A program made the translations under genes and the position numbers. This document shows positions 38,445 to 59,910 of a stretch of 64,000 bases of DNA, in pieces. Source of the stretch: Spinacia oleracea (taxonomy: Eukaryota > Streptophyta > Magnoliopsida > Caryophyllales > Amaranthaceae); assembly GCF_020520425.1 (NCBI RefSeq), contig NC_079487.1:132392385-132456384 (forward strand). Direction: 5' to 3'. The notes below the pieces were generated by a model that saw only the letters and a list, made by a program, of their open reading frames with translations, was not told the origin of the DNA and did no database searches. Each line of letters starts with the position of its first letter. Positions within the stretch are counted from its first letter, which is position 1.

Positions 38445-38765
38445 TAAGGGCCGGGCCGGACTTCGGGCTGCCCCACGGGCCAAGGGCCTACCGGGCTGGT
38501 ACCGAGCCAAGCCACCTCGACTTCAGGCCGGGTCGGTCTGAAAGTGAAAAACAGGGCACGAGCCCACGGGTTTTCGTGCCCAGCCAGGTCGGACCGTCGT
38601 GCATAAGCCTAATTTTACTAAATTTAGCCTACTTTGTCGTGCTGGGTCGAGTCGTGACGTGCCTTGTCGTGCTCTTTCCCAAAAAAAGCGGCCCACGACT
38701 TCGTGTTCTTGTCGAACCGTGCTTTTTTCAGGTCGGGCCTCGGGCCGGGCTGACCCACAAACATC
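38445..38765. repeat. GC-rich GGGCCGGGC-type dispersed repeat
   Basis: Opens with GGGCCGGGCCGGACTTCGGG and closes with GGGCCTCGGGCCGGGCTGAC. The base composition is sharply richer in G+C than the surroundings. Inside are repeated CGGGC, GTCGTGC and GGTCGG motifs. It resembles the cores of the hAT-type elements in this window, but no target duplication could be fixed. Confidence 0.5.
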
Positions 38766-38810
38766 TTTAATATTATGAGTGAATATGAAAATGAGGGGTT
38801 AATAAGATGA

Positions 38811-39464
38811 TCTATACTAATATATTAAGAGGCGTTGAGAAAAATGTCTATGTGGCACGTAGTACTCTTCCCTTTGCGCCACATCATCCACTCACCAAAT
38901 GATATGTCATATCATGGACAACCAAAAATCAATACATACAATGAGGTTCAAACTCGAGACCCCAAGTGTGGAGGATAACTCTCATTACCATCTTAACCAA
39001 CAACCATTTGTGGTTTATCTTTTCACATTAATTTATAAATGAATGTTAACATGAAATTTACAACAACTAAACTTTTATGTGACTTTTTATTTTCTATTGA
39101 CTATTTTGGAAAAAAATAATAATTAAAGAATTAGGATAACCATGAATAACTATAATGTCATAAGTCTCATAATTAAGCATCAACTACAGAAATGCCTTGC
39201 ATGGCTACATGTATCTAATTTGGTGTTTGTTAATTTTGAATCACTTATTTCCACTAGAAAACAAATTATACAAATTGTAAGATGATGCAATTGAAAAATT
39301 ATTTCTCACGATAAATGACTTAGTTTGTTTGTGTAGTTGACGAACTTGATGAATGCTTTCACTTAATGCTTTACATGTATCTTATCAAATATTTTGCTCA
39401 AGAAAAATCTAAAATTTTAACTATTCAATGTAGCAATCGGGGCATCGCCCGAGCCACACACTAG
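38811..39464 (+). mobile_element. Non-autonomous Helitron
   Basis: Begins TCTATACTAATATATTAAGA directly after A and ends CACACACTAG directly before T. A GGGGCATCGCCC hairpin sits about 12 bases before the end. These are the A^T site, 5' TC and 3' CTRR of Helitrons; the 5' end matches the TCTATACTATATTAA style known from Arabidopsis ATREP elements. A tRNA-like SINE fragment on the minus strand (A box TTGGTTAAGATGGTAATGAG, B box GAGTTTGAACCTC, about 38935-39010) lies inside. Confidence 0.82.
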
Positions 39465-40559
39465 TTTAAATTCTAAAATGTGTCCTCGTCAGAAGTAAAA
39501 GTTTCTTTGATTATCATATAAAGTGATTTTTTTACAAGACGAAAGAATATCCTATAAAATTGATTAGATTACACTTAAGTTATTTTTAGTAAAGGTCATA
39601 AGTAAACATGGTAGTTTAGAAGTTAAACGGTATACCTCATATTGTATTTAATGGAAATCGCACGTAGATTATATAACAAAATTTACTTAGTCATAAATTG
39701 TTGATGAATAATTACTTTGGTTCTTACCTTTCAAATTAGCAACCACAAACCCTACCATTTATGTGAGTCTTTTTTTCAAATAAGTTATAATCAAAGTTAA
39801 TATTTAGGGAAGGACACATCCATCTGAAAAAAATAAACCGAGTAAAGAGTAATTTTAATACTATAGATCAACATTGTGTCGAACAACAAATGACATACAA
39901 ATTATGACTTGTAATAGGGTTAAATAGTGTACATTTTTTAACTATGCATCTACTTTTACCTAATTACCATACCAGGAACATGTTTTTGGTTCAAACCACA
40001 AGTTCAAAATCTACCAATGAGGTAGAGAGCATATGTACAGTAGGTCACAGGTTCGAATCTCCCGAACCTCATTTGTAATTTATATTGCCCCGACACACCT
40101 CAGTTGCCAGACCTCATGTGTACGACAGATGCATGTAATATGCTCTACTTCCTCGATCTCTTACACTCGGGATATATATAACAATGTCAAAAACAGGATA
40201 TTTCATTAATCTTGAGAGACTACCTAATCATCACTAGACAAGAATTAGAGTGACTTATTTAGTAGTACATCTCAATCAAAAAATATCTGAAACTTCCTAC
40301 ATTCATAGAGAACCTATAGGCACACCTAAGAACTGCAGAGGGGAAAAAAAAGACTAAATTACAGCCATGGCATCATGGTGTATAAATGCCTTAATGAACA
40401 ACAAATTAAGATTAAGTTACACTTGTTCTACTTTACACACCTATAATAAAAGAGGAAAAATGAAGCTAATCCAGAAGCGTAACGTTGAAACAGGTATCTG
40501 ATCTAAGTACAACATTCTCTACTCACCGAGTTTTGACTTCCTCAAAAATTGTCCATGGG
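39465..40559. other. Intergenic, 3' side of the mannosidase gene
   Basis: AT-rich. A possible tRNA-like SINE remnant (GGTCACAGGTTCGAATCTCC) lies at about 40043-40062. No gene. The last ~150 bases probably hold the mannosidase 3' UTR. Confidence 0.5.
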
Positions 40560-49824
<9,265 letters not shown>

Positions 49825-50905
49825 TTTCTTGACTTCCCCCCTTGAACCCTAAATCTAGAATTCAATTATTCAGCTAGAAAACATAGAAGAAACTAAAATC
49901 AAAAGAATCTCATAAACTATGAGAGAGCTTAATTCCAAGAAAATTGATCGATTGAAAACTCTTTATTTAATTAAAACTTTTCCCCTCAAATTTTAATAGG
50001 TAATTTTAGGGTTAATCTCTCTCCGAATTTTTCCCCATTATTGATCGTCGGCGTAATTTAGTTTTTTCCGTAATATTCAGGAGAGAGAGAAAGATGATGA
50101 AGAAGAAGAGGAGGAAGAGAGGAATCTCATAAAACTAAAAATGAAGTAAACCAAATATAATGATTATTAAAAATATTTTTTTTAGTGTAGTACGAAAATG
50201 GTGTAATTAGTAAGAAGTGGAGTAATTAAAAAGAGGAATTAAAGGGAAAATGAATGGAAATGTAGTTGATGTTCTTGTTTGTTCGAATCGTGAGTTTTAA
50301 GTCAAGCATATGTGCGTGCATTTTCCAATGGGAGATTGCCACGTGGTAAATTAGAAGATATAGTTTGTATGTTGTACTAGTCAACCAAATAAAATAGAAG
50401 ACTAGAATAGTCAATTTCAAAATAAAAATAGAATTCCAAGTCAAAAGTACTATGATATCTAATGCACATCCAAATAATCGAAAATGTTATGAAAATTTGA
50501 TATTTTGAAAATACAAATTATTTTCCATACTAATTTAACAAGACCTTACATGATAATGAGTATTTTTACATAATAGTATGAAATGTAAGTCACAAAACAT
50601 TGTTAAATTTTGATCATTTTGACCTGTAAATAGTCAATTAGTAGACATAAAAAGAAGTATGTTTAACGACTCGAAATGCTAAACTTACTACTACTTGTAT
50701 TTTGTCCACTAGTTTAGCTAACAAGCACAGAGTATATCGACTTATTTTATCTAAATGTAATAAATTTGTTGAAATAAATTGCCAACTTATTATTTACGAA
50801 TTACAGTAAATAAAGTTAATTAATCTAAATTATCTAATCCAAAATTACTTCGCATGAAAAGCACAAAATTAAATATTATAGGCATTTGCCAGATTATGGT
50901 CCAAT
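49825..50905. other. Upstream region of the mannosidase gene
   Basis: The leader up to about 50130 contains GA/CT-rich stretches typical of plant 5' UTRs. Beyond that it is AT-rich with no gene seen. Confidence 0.5.
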
Positions 50906-51571
50906 ATGCGGAGTATTTACGCGGTCAAGCATGACTGCATGAGTTTACCGGTGTACAAGATTACAAGGATCGTCACAAGTCATAGAAACTTATGGTTAAT
51001 GTTGACCTCGAAGGACATGAGTATGGTCCGAAATGATCATGCTCGAGATTTCAACAAAATACTTTGGGCATTGAAAATTCATCCTAAGTGGAAACTTTTT
51101 CTTCGGAAGCTGCTTCATAACGGCATTGCAATAAGGATTAACCTTGGAAGAAGAGGGTTACAAGTTTCGCTTATGTGTGACATTTGTTGTAATATGGAAG
51201 AAGATGTTCAACATCTTTTTAGGTTTATGTACTTTTGCTCAACAAACTTGGAGGGGTGGAAGTCTTGCTATCCACTCATAAAACAATGAAGCTATGTCCT
51301 TTATGCAGTGGTTTATGTATTATACTCGACAATTTCACAGCCAGGAGGGGAGAAATAGTCCAAATAGTGTTTCTTTACTTTATTAGTATACTTTGGGTGC
51401 TTTGGTTGTCTAGGAACAGTCGAGTCTTTAGAGGAGAAGCTACAGAGTATTACCTTATCTACAGTCCAAATACTAGTTGATCAAGGTATTCAGTATAATG
51501 GAATTTTGAGGCACCATGTTCAACTAACGTTGCGCTTTCTTTTAAGCTCATGTCAAAAAAAAAAAAAAAAT
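50906..51571 (+). mobile_element. 3' remnant of a LINE (L1-type non-LTR retrotransposon)
   Basis: An open frame from 50906 to 51289 encodes the reverse-transcriptase zinc-binding (zf-RVT) region: WKLFLRKLLHNGIAIRINLG, then RRGLQVSLMCDICCNMEEDV and QHLFRF, with the paired Cys and His of that domain. A further stretch resembles the region after it (ILWVLWLSRNSRVFRGE). The element ends in a poly(A) run at about 51556-51571. The endonuclease and polymerase are missing, so it is strongly 5'-truncated, and the coding part is shifted in frame within the zinc-binding domain (around 51230), so it is dead. Confidence 0.85.
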
Positions 51572-51978
51572 TACAAGCATTGAATCATTGAATGCAATGT
51601 ACTTCATAGCTCGGCACAAAATGGGCTGCCATAAATATCACCGTAGCACTGGTTCTTCCTATAAGCAAGTATCTGCCATCATCATTAGTAAACAAGAGCT
51701 GCAAACGATTTGAGATTCAAATATATAATTTTTCAATAAAAAGGGGTACGAATGTACGATTCAGTTGAAATTGTGTACAAGAAGAAGACACATTTCATCT
51801 GTTTTCTGTAACAAAACTCAATCCTAACACTAAAAGAGTACAAGCCTAATCTCGTCAAATTATCATCAATGCGATGCCCAAACTGATGATCCTCTAAATG
51901 GGAATCAAAGATCAGAAGTTTCACAAGAATTCAAGGTGACTTCCAACAACTACATTGTCTGCACCTGATATAGGCTAA

Positions 51979-54900
51979 TCACACCGATTCACTAACGTTT
52001 CCAGCAACTCTAACAATTTGTTGGTTGGCCTCAAAATTTCCATTCTGTAACCAAAACAAAATTGACATAAACATAAAGAGAAAAAAAAAAAAGATTTAGA
52101 TCAATGCAGAATAATTTAGGGTTCCTTTTCCAATACTATTTACCTCCTCGTTCCTAGTAAAGGGAAGATTTTGTCCACCCTGCACTGCTGATTTCGAAAG
52201 GTCTCTAAGAGCTCCCTAAAAAATTCCAAGAAAAACAACTATTTTAAAGCAGCTAACCAGAATCATGAAAAGTAGGTTATAAAGGAGAAAACTGTAAAGA
52301 CGACTCAACAAAGTAATTCCTATTCTCAATGTCCCTGTATAAAATAGGAAAGAGAAATTCCACAGCACAAACCATTTCTTTCAAACATTAACAATTGGTA
52401 AATTGACACATACCTTGTTAGCCCACATAAGTCCACAAGCGTTGCAAAGAGTCCTTGGTCCTTCAGGTCCACGCCGCATCATCGGCGTAGCTTTCTCACT
52501 AATACCGCAATGTCGGCAGCTAAAGTATACGTTTGCAAACAGCACAATACAAACTTTAGTATACAAAATATAGCAGATTATTACTAAATGATATCTATCT
52601 AGTCTCACATCAAGGTGTATGCATACCGCTATACTAGCACCAAAAAAGTTTGCATGAAAAGTAGTGCAGTATCAAATGTTAATACTACAAATTAGCCCAG
52701 GCAATTCTACCGATTGCTGGCTAGGGCCTTGTTTGGTAAATGGCTTTTGCCAACTTTTTATTCACGTTTTGCAAAATAAAAACAAATTTCACATACAAAC
52801 ATAGACTTCCATAACAGCAGTGAACAAAATAAAGAAAAGAACATTACCACTCCAACATATGCAACTCTGGTGACAGGATATTCAAACGGGGAAAATGGGT
52901 TTACAAAGCACGAAGAACATGTTAAACATCTGACTGAAAGTTACAAGATAAATTTTAGACGACTGAACAGAGAGAGACAGGACATTAATTACTCACCAAA
53001 CTTCTTGTTGTAATGGTAAAGGTCCATCGGGTCCCCAATTCTGATTAGACTCCCAGCTAGTTGCACCTGAGGAAGACTCATCCTGACTAGGTTTTGAAGA
53101 AGTAAATTGACCCTTGTTTCTCTGCATCCTGAACAAGAGAGTGGAAGTAAGAGACAGCAAATCAGTAGAAGTATTGTTCTTTCCTGGTTCTATGTTCCCT
53201 TGATTATTGATGTGAATGCATCAAAGCATGTTAAGAAAACAAATGAAAATTAAATGAGCTAAATCTCTGCGTGAAACTACAGATATCAAAACTGGATTCT
53301 TGAAGTCTCAAAATCTAATTCCATTGGCAATGTTAGAATGCATGTGAAAGGAACAAAGACAACAGAACTGTGAGAGCAAAGCTTCATCACACTAGAGGCG
53401 AATTTTTCATTGGATTCATTGTATCTCAGAGCATTATTTGTTTGTTTTTTTGAAGGAAAGAGCATTATTTGTTTTATTATTGCAAATTTGCAGAATCCTT
53501 TTGGTTACTGGTCTGTACATTTTCTTAATAACATATTCCATGAAAGACCAAAAATAGCATGCCTTATTATATTAGTCCAGCCTTATTTTTACCCATTTAG
53601 CATCTTCACGTATAATTAGTATCCTGATGCAATGTAGAAGTCATAGGACACCACTAATCCCACAGAAATTGTCATAGTTTAAGCGTTTAACAAGCGAAAT
53701 AATACCATGACAAAGAGCAAAAAAAGGTGCCTACATAGATATGAATTACCTAAGAGCCACCTCCTTGCGTACTGTGTAACGGATTTTCTTGTCAAAATTA
53801 CGTTCCTTTCTCTTTTCACGAAACCTGAGTAGTGATGCCAATCTTTGTGGAACATTGAACCTCTGTGGTGTGGGAGCCACCCCCTGATTGAATAGTCCAA
53901 TAGGTGAGTATACAAATAACAATATGTATCATAAGCCCAATTTTACTATGATCACATTACTCTGTTATTTGCAGGGGTCAATGGCACAGCAGGAACAGTT
54001 GAAGGTATTTCACGACCCCCTAACAACAGAAGTACAGCTTGAACCTGCATAAGATTATACAAGGATTACATTTCTCTTCAAAAAATTAGGGGAATAAAAA
54101 TTGAGATCGGAAAAACAAGTTTACAAATTATGAAAGTACATGTTAAGAAATGAAAAATCTTACCCAATTTCGGCAGATAATACAGACATGCAACCATATT
54201 TAAGAAAAATACGCTACGAACTATGGAAGAGGGGGAGCCATGCTTTCACCATTATAATCAGTCAATGCTAAATGTGGAATAGGCAAATAAATGCTTAAAA
54301 TCCAACACTGGACAATGCTTAAGCCTTGAACATCCAATCACCAGAATCTTAAGGCTACCACAGTTCACGAGATTTTCTCCAATAGAACTGCATTTCAACT
54401 TTGTTTACTCCAGTTCACAACCTCTCATTTTGTCTCATTTTGACATATTGAGTTGAGAACGGCTACATGGAAAACGGGCTAGCCAGAAGGAGCAATGCCC
54501 AAAAACAAGCAACCAAACAAGATGAGCAAGGGATTTAAAGGTACACCAAGTGAAATCGGATAGTTCCATTCTCCTAAACGATTAGGGCGCTGAGGATAGC
54601 AAGGAATAGGTGGGAAACATTCCACTCATCCCTCCTAGGATTCCAGGGACAATTGGTTATGCTAGGCTTCCACAATTTCGATGTGTTTACTAATTAGATG
54701 GTGGCTATGGTGCTTTTGATGAAAAGAACAATAAAAAACCAATGCCAAAATCAAATTAATAAAACAGTGGTGTATATGTCAAAAAGGCGCTTCAAGTTCT
54801 ATACATCACTCCTTCCTCATGCAATCCTAGTCTCAAAAGAAATCCCCCCCCCCCCCACCCACACACACCCAAAGCCACCCACCTCCAAAAAATTAGAAAA

Positions 54901-55891
54901 TAGAAACCATCCCAATCACAACTAGAAACCTTAAACAGACGGAGTACTAATTTTCCTACAAGTCGACAATTCAATTATTAATATGTATGCTATGCAATCC
55001 AAAGTCACAGTCTCTGAGGACCCTAGGAAATTTTATCTCGATAAGTTATTTCAACATGAACAAATCTCTTAAGGTGCAACATACTACCACTTACCGTAAA
55101 CTATTATTCTTTCCTTTCCTTAAGGGGAGTGCACAACAGAAGCTTCAAATTCAAGATGTTCTGCTAATTCAGTTAATCTCACATTCTCACCCGCAAAACA
55201 CTAGTATACCATATAATTTTCACCATTACCATCGGATAAGACCACTAAGTCAATTCTTAATCAAGTTATCTAGGATTAGAGGACAGTCATTGAAGATTAG
55301 ATGCTATGAATAGCTATAAAAAAAAACCCCAATGAAATTGCAGAGGTGTAAAAGCAAATACATTCCAAGAAGTATATGAATGTCTCACTAAATTACACAT
55401 GAATTTCATCATGATTCTCGAATTGCACAAAATGCTCAAGGCTTTAATTCATACAGATGTAATGCAATGACAACTTTCACATATCAAATATGCAAGGAAG
55501 ACTTTCAACCAGCAGCACTAAACGCAAGAGATAGATCGACAAGCATAAATCGAATAATAAGCAAAAAGCTAAGAGAAAATGGACTTGCCTTTTCAGGTGA
55601 TACGGAATCAAAGACATAAACCTGACCCTGAAAAGAAAGAGTTAGCTGATTGTTATCAGCATTTGCCACCATCAATCCACCATGTGTATCAGAAACGTTT
55701 CCGGGATCATTATGGAGTTCCCCATCCATACCCTCACCACCCGCAACCCCATCATCATGTTCATCCTCCATTCCATTCCCATTGCTCATATGGTGCATGC
55801 CATGACTTTGCTCGTGTAAATAGTGTGCATGCATTTGTTGCTCAGCCTCCGTCATGTGCATTTGAGCATCATCTCCGTGCAAATCATCCAT
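51979..55891 (-). CDS. TIFY-CCT-GATA transcription factor (ZIM/ZML type)
   Basis: Nuclear transcription factor of 298 residues, of the GATA24/GATA25/GATA28 (ZIM, ZML1, ZML2) group. Seven minus-strand coding exons: 55589-55891, 53961-54044, 53750-53883, 52997-53128, 52414-52519, 52144-52215, 51979-52044. Domains in order: an acidic His/Met-rich N-terminus, TIFY ([20 protein letters not shown], then [14 protein letters not shown]), CCT ([20 protein letters not shown] then [14 protein letters not shown]), and a GATA zinc finger ([20 protein letters not shown], then [16 protein letters not shown]) with CX2CX20CX2C spacing. Intron 1 uses a GC donor (AAAAG|GCAAGT). A leader intron is likely, with donor CAG|GTATGG at 56357 and an acceptor just before the start codon; the leader is purine/pyrimidine-biased up to about 56600. 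The finger is preceded by an extra Cys at the exon 4/5 join (VCCRHCG). Confidence 0.94.
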
Positions 55892-57273
55892 ATTGATAAA
55901 AACCCTTTATCAACAACACCAATTAATAATAGTATAAGTCCTCTGCCTTCCTACTTCACTCCTCCCACTCTGTATATGTGTACAAAACAATATGAACACT
56001 CTATTTATCATACATACACAAACAAAACTTAATCTTTAAACTGCATTCGTGCAAAAATGTCGCTTCCTTGTTCTCTATATCACTATCCTTCTTCCCTCAG
56101 TCTCCACTCCTTTGCCCAATACAGCTTTTCTGTTCAAAAACTTTGAATTTTTAGTTTTTACACCTTAACTAAAATCTGTGAGCACAATTATCAAATTAAT
56201 GCTATCACACTTGCATGAACCCTAACGCAGAAACCCTACCAAATTGGGAAAGAAAAATTCTACATGTAATTTGCCTACGACTACCGTCATTTCTTAACCA
56301 ATCAACAACAAATTTAAAATTAAATATAATTCAAACCATTGAAAATCAATCCATACCTGGAAATCGCGTGGGAATTCGAATTAGGGTTTGAATAATCTGG
56401 AATAGTGCAAATTGATGTACAAAATCAAAACTGGGAAACGGAAGAATTAAAATCTTTAAAAAAGTTATCCGCAATTAAGATGGGGGTTAAAAAAATTGGG
56501 ATTGAGGCGTTACTAGTACGGAGTATTATCAAAGTTGAAGAGGATCGATGTGACCTGGGTGGTGTGCGGAGAGAGAAAGAGGGGAGAAAGGAGAGAGAAA
56601 CGGAGAAGAAGGGATCGAAATTAATGTAGTCTTTTGTACGAACTATTTGTTTGCTCGTTAATCGTTATCAACGACGTTTTCCAAATAAGGACTACTCCGT
56701 ACTTAACTACTGCGGTACTGCCCTACATTTGATATCCAATCGAGATTAGTCACTTTAAGTATTACGGGCGTTTATAATGAATGAAAATAGTGAGTATTCA
56801 AGTCAATACGGTACAATATACATTCAATTTCTTGATTAACATGTTGGTGGAGTTGGTGGGAATCTCATCTTGTGATTTGGAGGTACGACCTGAGAAGCAC
56901 GGACACGCCATTAAGCTGCCGTGTCCTGTGCCCGACACGTATTGGACACAGATACGCCTTGGACACGCGAAAATATGTGTCCGACACGCGAAATCACGTG
57001 TCCGATTTTTTTTGAAAAATTAGGACACGAGACACACGCCCGGATACACGATGGACACGTCTTGAATACATATTTCAATATAAATTAATATTTTAGATTG
57101 CTATCTCTTTTTTACAATTCTTTCGAAAGTCTCCTGAGCAATCAACAACCTTCATAAATATAGATCGGATTCACAAGCCACCATGACATTAATTACGGTT
57201 TCCTTTGTGGGTTACTCCATCCATCATGTGAATTTGATCTTATGTTTATGAAGGCTTGGTGTTCATTCACAAC

Positions 57274-58056
57274 CAGGGGCGGATCCAGGAATTTATAAAT
57301 GGGGGTCCAAAAAAAAATTATGATTTGCTTTCTAATTTATCATATTTGCTCCTTTTAGGGGTAAAAGTTTAGGGGTAAGTAGTCGAAATATTAAAAACAC
57401 CATAATAAAATATACGTAGGATTTAGGAACATTTTTTTTTGGGTTTTCATAACAATAAAACTCAACACCTAGTCCAAATTTCAACAATAACTTAGGGCGA
57501 TATCAATTTAAAATGGAAAAAACGAGTTTTTCATCTTTGAAGGAGATTTACTTTATTACAATAATTGCAACTGAACAAATAGCACACAAAGACACTCACA
57601 AAAAAAGAAAAAAAAAACATCATTCTTAACGATTATGTGGCATTATGCTATTATATACGTATGAGGGAATTAATTAAGTCTCTAAGTTTAAAAAACATGC
57701 AACTATAGTACAAAATGTTTTTGAAGAAAAAATAACATTACTATTTTTTTTTTTTTTTTTTGTAAAAGCAAAATCATGAACCATTGGAAAAAAAAGAAGA
57801 AGAGATGAAGCAAAAAGGGAAAAACATCATATTTAACATCCTTCTAGGAGGGTTTGAACCCAGCCATATTTTGTAGGATAGTAGTCAAGCAACCATTATA
57901 CTACAAGTATATTTCATTGTAATTAATGTGAGTTAATTACACATAAATTATCTATTTCAAGTGAAATTAATTACCCCAATATCAAATTTACAGTTTTTTT
58001 CCAAAAATAATGGGGGTCCCTTTGAACCCCACGGGGTCTACATAGGTCCGCCCATG
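57274..58056. mobile_element. Non-autonomous hAT element (CAGGGGCGGATCC type)
   Basis: The left end CAGGGGCGGATCC pairs with the inverted right end CATGGGCGGACCT. A perfect 8-base duplication TTCACAAC flanks it (57266-57273 and 58057-58064). A second inverted pair, ATGGGGGTCC (57300) and GGGGGTCCC/TTTGAACCCCACGG near the right end, lies just inside. No transposase. Confidence 0.88.
57741..57908 (-). mobile_element. SINE nested inside the hAT element
   Basis: On the minus strand: TTGTAGTATAATGGTTGCTT (A box), GGCTGGGTTCAAACCCTCC (B box), a short body, and an A tail seen as about 18-19 T on the plus strand at 57742-57760. No clear target duplication. Confidence 0.65.
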
Positions 58057-59910
58057 TTCACAACAATCTCCGTCTACTTTCTAGGAGGAGTGAAAGTTAT
58101 TACAAAGGAAGAACAAAAATGAGGGATGTGAGAGGAGATGATTATCATGCAATTTTATGTAGTATAGTTCAATTTTCTTATTTGAATGTCGTTAATAAAT
58201 TTAGTTCCTTTTTGCATTATTTTATTAATGAATTTAATTTTCTTTGATATATTATATTATTCTAATATTACTATTTCCCATGTCCCTGTGTCCGTCATTT
58301 CTAAGATGGCGTATCCCCATACCCGTATTGTGTCCGTGTCCGTGTCTGTATCCGTTTTGGTGCAACCTAGTAGGACTGAGCAAAACTATCTGAAAATCCG
58401 AATATTCGATAATCCGATTCGTATCTGATTCGATTTTTTGGATATCCGATCCGAAAATTAAATTCGGATCAGATATCCGATCCGAAAATTCAAATACCAA
58501 ATACCTATTTGGATATTGATTTTCATTATTTCGGATATCCGATATCCGAAAAATATCCGAAATAAAAATAAAATCTAATGCAATTTATTTTAATATTTAC
58601 AATGTGAACAATTTATGAAGTATATGCTCTGTAACACGTTAAAAGTAAGCAACACTATGAGCTTGTTTAACACTAGGACACAATTAGTTGTTTGTTTGAA
58701 ATCGTCGATTAATATAAATTTTTCGGAGATTCTAGCAATTGTACTTGTTTTTTTATACAAAGTAAGAATTTACGTATTCTTAAATTACAAATCTCCATTT
58801 CATAATAAGGAATTTTATTTCTTTGTTTTGGATAGTGAACGGTGAGATTACAAGTAATAGTGAGAAATTGATGGAAAACAAAGTTAAATTTTTTATAAAA
58901 CATTAAGAAATTGGATATCGGATATCCGGGATACCCGATCCGAAAAATTTCAGGTATCGGATACTGGATATCCGAAACTTTTCGGATCAGATACAAATAT
59001 CAACTTTCATAATTTTTGGATTCGGATATCCGATCCGAAATCAGATTTCGGTTCGGATTCGGATATCCGATCCGAAATCAGATTTCGGATCGGATATCCT
59101 GTCCGTGCTCACCCCTACTAGTTGGAGGTCACAGGGTCGAGCCCCAACAATTGCAAAATGCTTGAGAGTGGCTCAAGCGAAGACCTGTATAGCTCGACTT
59201 GATTAACTGTCCTGGTTCAGTAGGGTTGAAATTGGAGTAGGATGTTTATTAGACAGGAAAAACGACTACGAAACTGGACAGTGTAATTTCTATTTTGAAA
59301 AATCTTTCGGGCATACCACTAACACGAACATTGGGTTATTGCGCCAGAAAAACCAAAAATGTTGTATGCTTGACGCATTTAAACCTATGGAGAAATCATC
59401 AAAATTGAGTTTGGCGAAAGGAATATGGTAGAGTTGCGCTTGACTCTGAATAGGAAAAAGATTACTTGTAGAGGGGAAAAAGAAAAAAAAAAGTGATCTC
59501 AACTCTCGAGCAACATTAGAATCAAATTTCAACAAAGGAGTAGCAACCCTTGTTATGTATCAAAAGAATAATCCATATAGATCAAGCTGTTACAAAAATT
59601 TGACTTATTGACAAAGTATGGAAATTTACAGTTATGTATCAAAAGAGCAACAAGTTTTACCTATCATCCACAAATTTGATGGATGTCCAATTCTTTAAAA
59701 GAATGAAACGACCCAATTGGCCAAATCAACAGATATATCGGATTAATACATAAACAATTTAAAAGAATGAAACGACTCAATTCGGCTTCTTTTTGTTTCT
59801 GAAACATCAACTTAACTAACAAAATTGGGAACATGTTATACAGGTTAGCACAATAATGTACACATCTTGCTTTCAACCGTCTGGACTGCATGTGAGTTGT
59901 ATTATGGTCC

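Larger units (their letters stand above)
56885..59121. mobile_element. hAT-like composite insertion flanked by TTGGAGGT
   Basis: An 8-base duplication TTGGAGGT (56877-56884 and 59122-59129) brackets 2.24 kb. The left portion carries GGACACG/CCGACACG repeats near both 56910-57055 and 58285-58350. The right portion (58368-59120) opens TAGTAGGACTGAGCA, closes with the inverted TAGTAGGGGTGAGCA, and is full of ATATCCGATCCGAAA motifs. This is best read as two hAT-type elements joined or nested. Ends of the left one are not resolved. Confidence 0.6.
56840..59230 (+). mobile_element. tRNA-derived SINE split in two by a transposon nest
   Basis: The left part (about 56840-56884) has GTTGGTGGAGTTGGTGGGAA (A-box-like) and ends TTGGAGGT. 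The right part (from 59122) repeats TTGGAGGT and continues CACAGGGTCGAGCCCCAACA (B-box-like), GCTCAAGCGAAGACC. Joined at TTGGAGGT the two give normal tRNA-like A-to-B box spacing. The 3' limit is uncertain. Confidence 0.65.

Noticed and set aside
55579-55896. His/Pro-rich open frame on the plus strand
   Set aside because: Antisense shadow of the His/Met-rich first exon of the GATA factor.
56405-56629. 74-codon Lys/Glu-rich frame on the plus strand
   Set aside because: It is the reverse strand of the CT-rich leader and promoter of the GATA factor gene.
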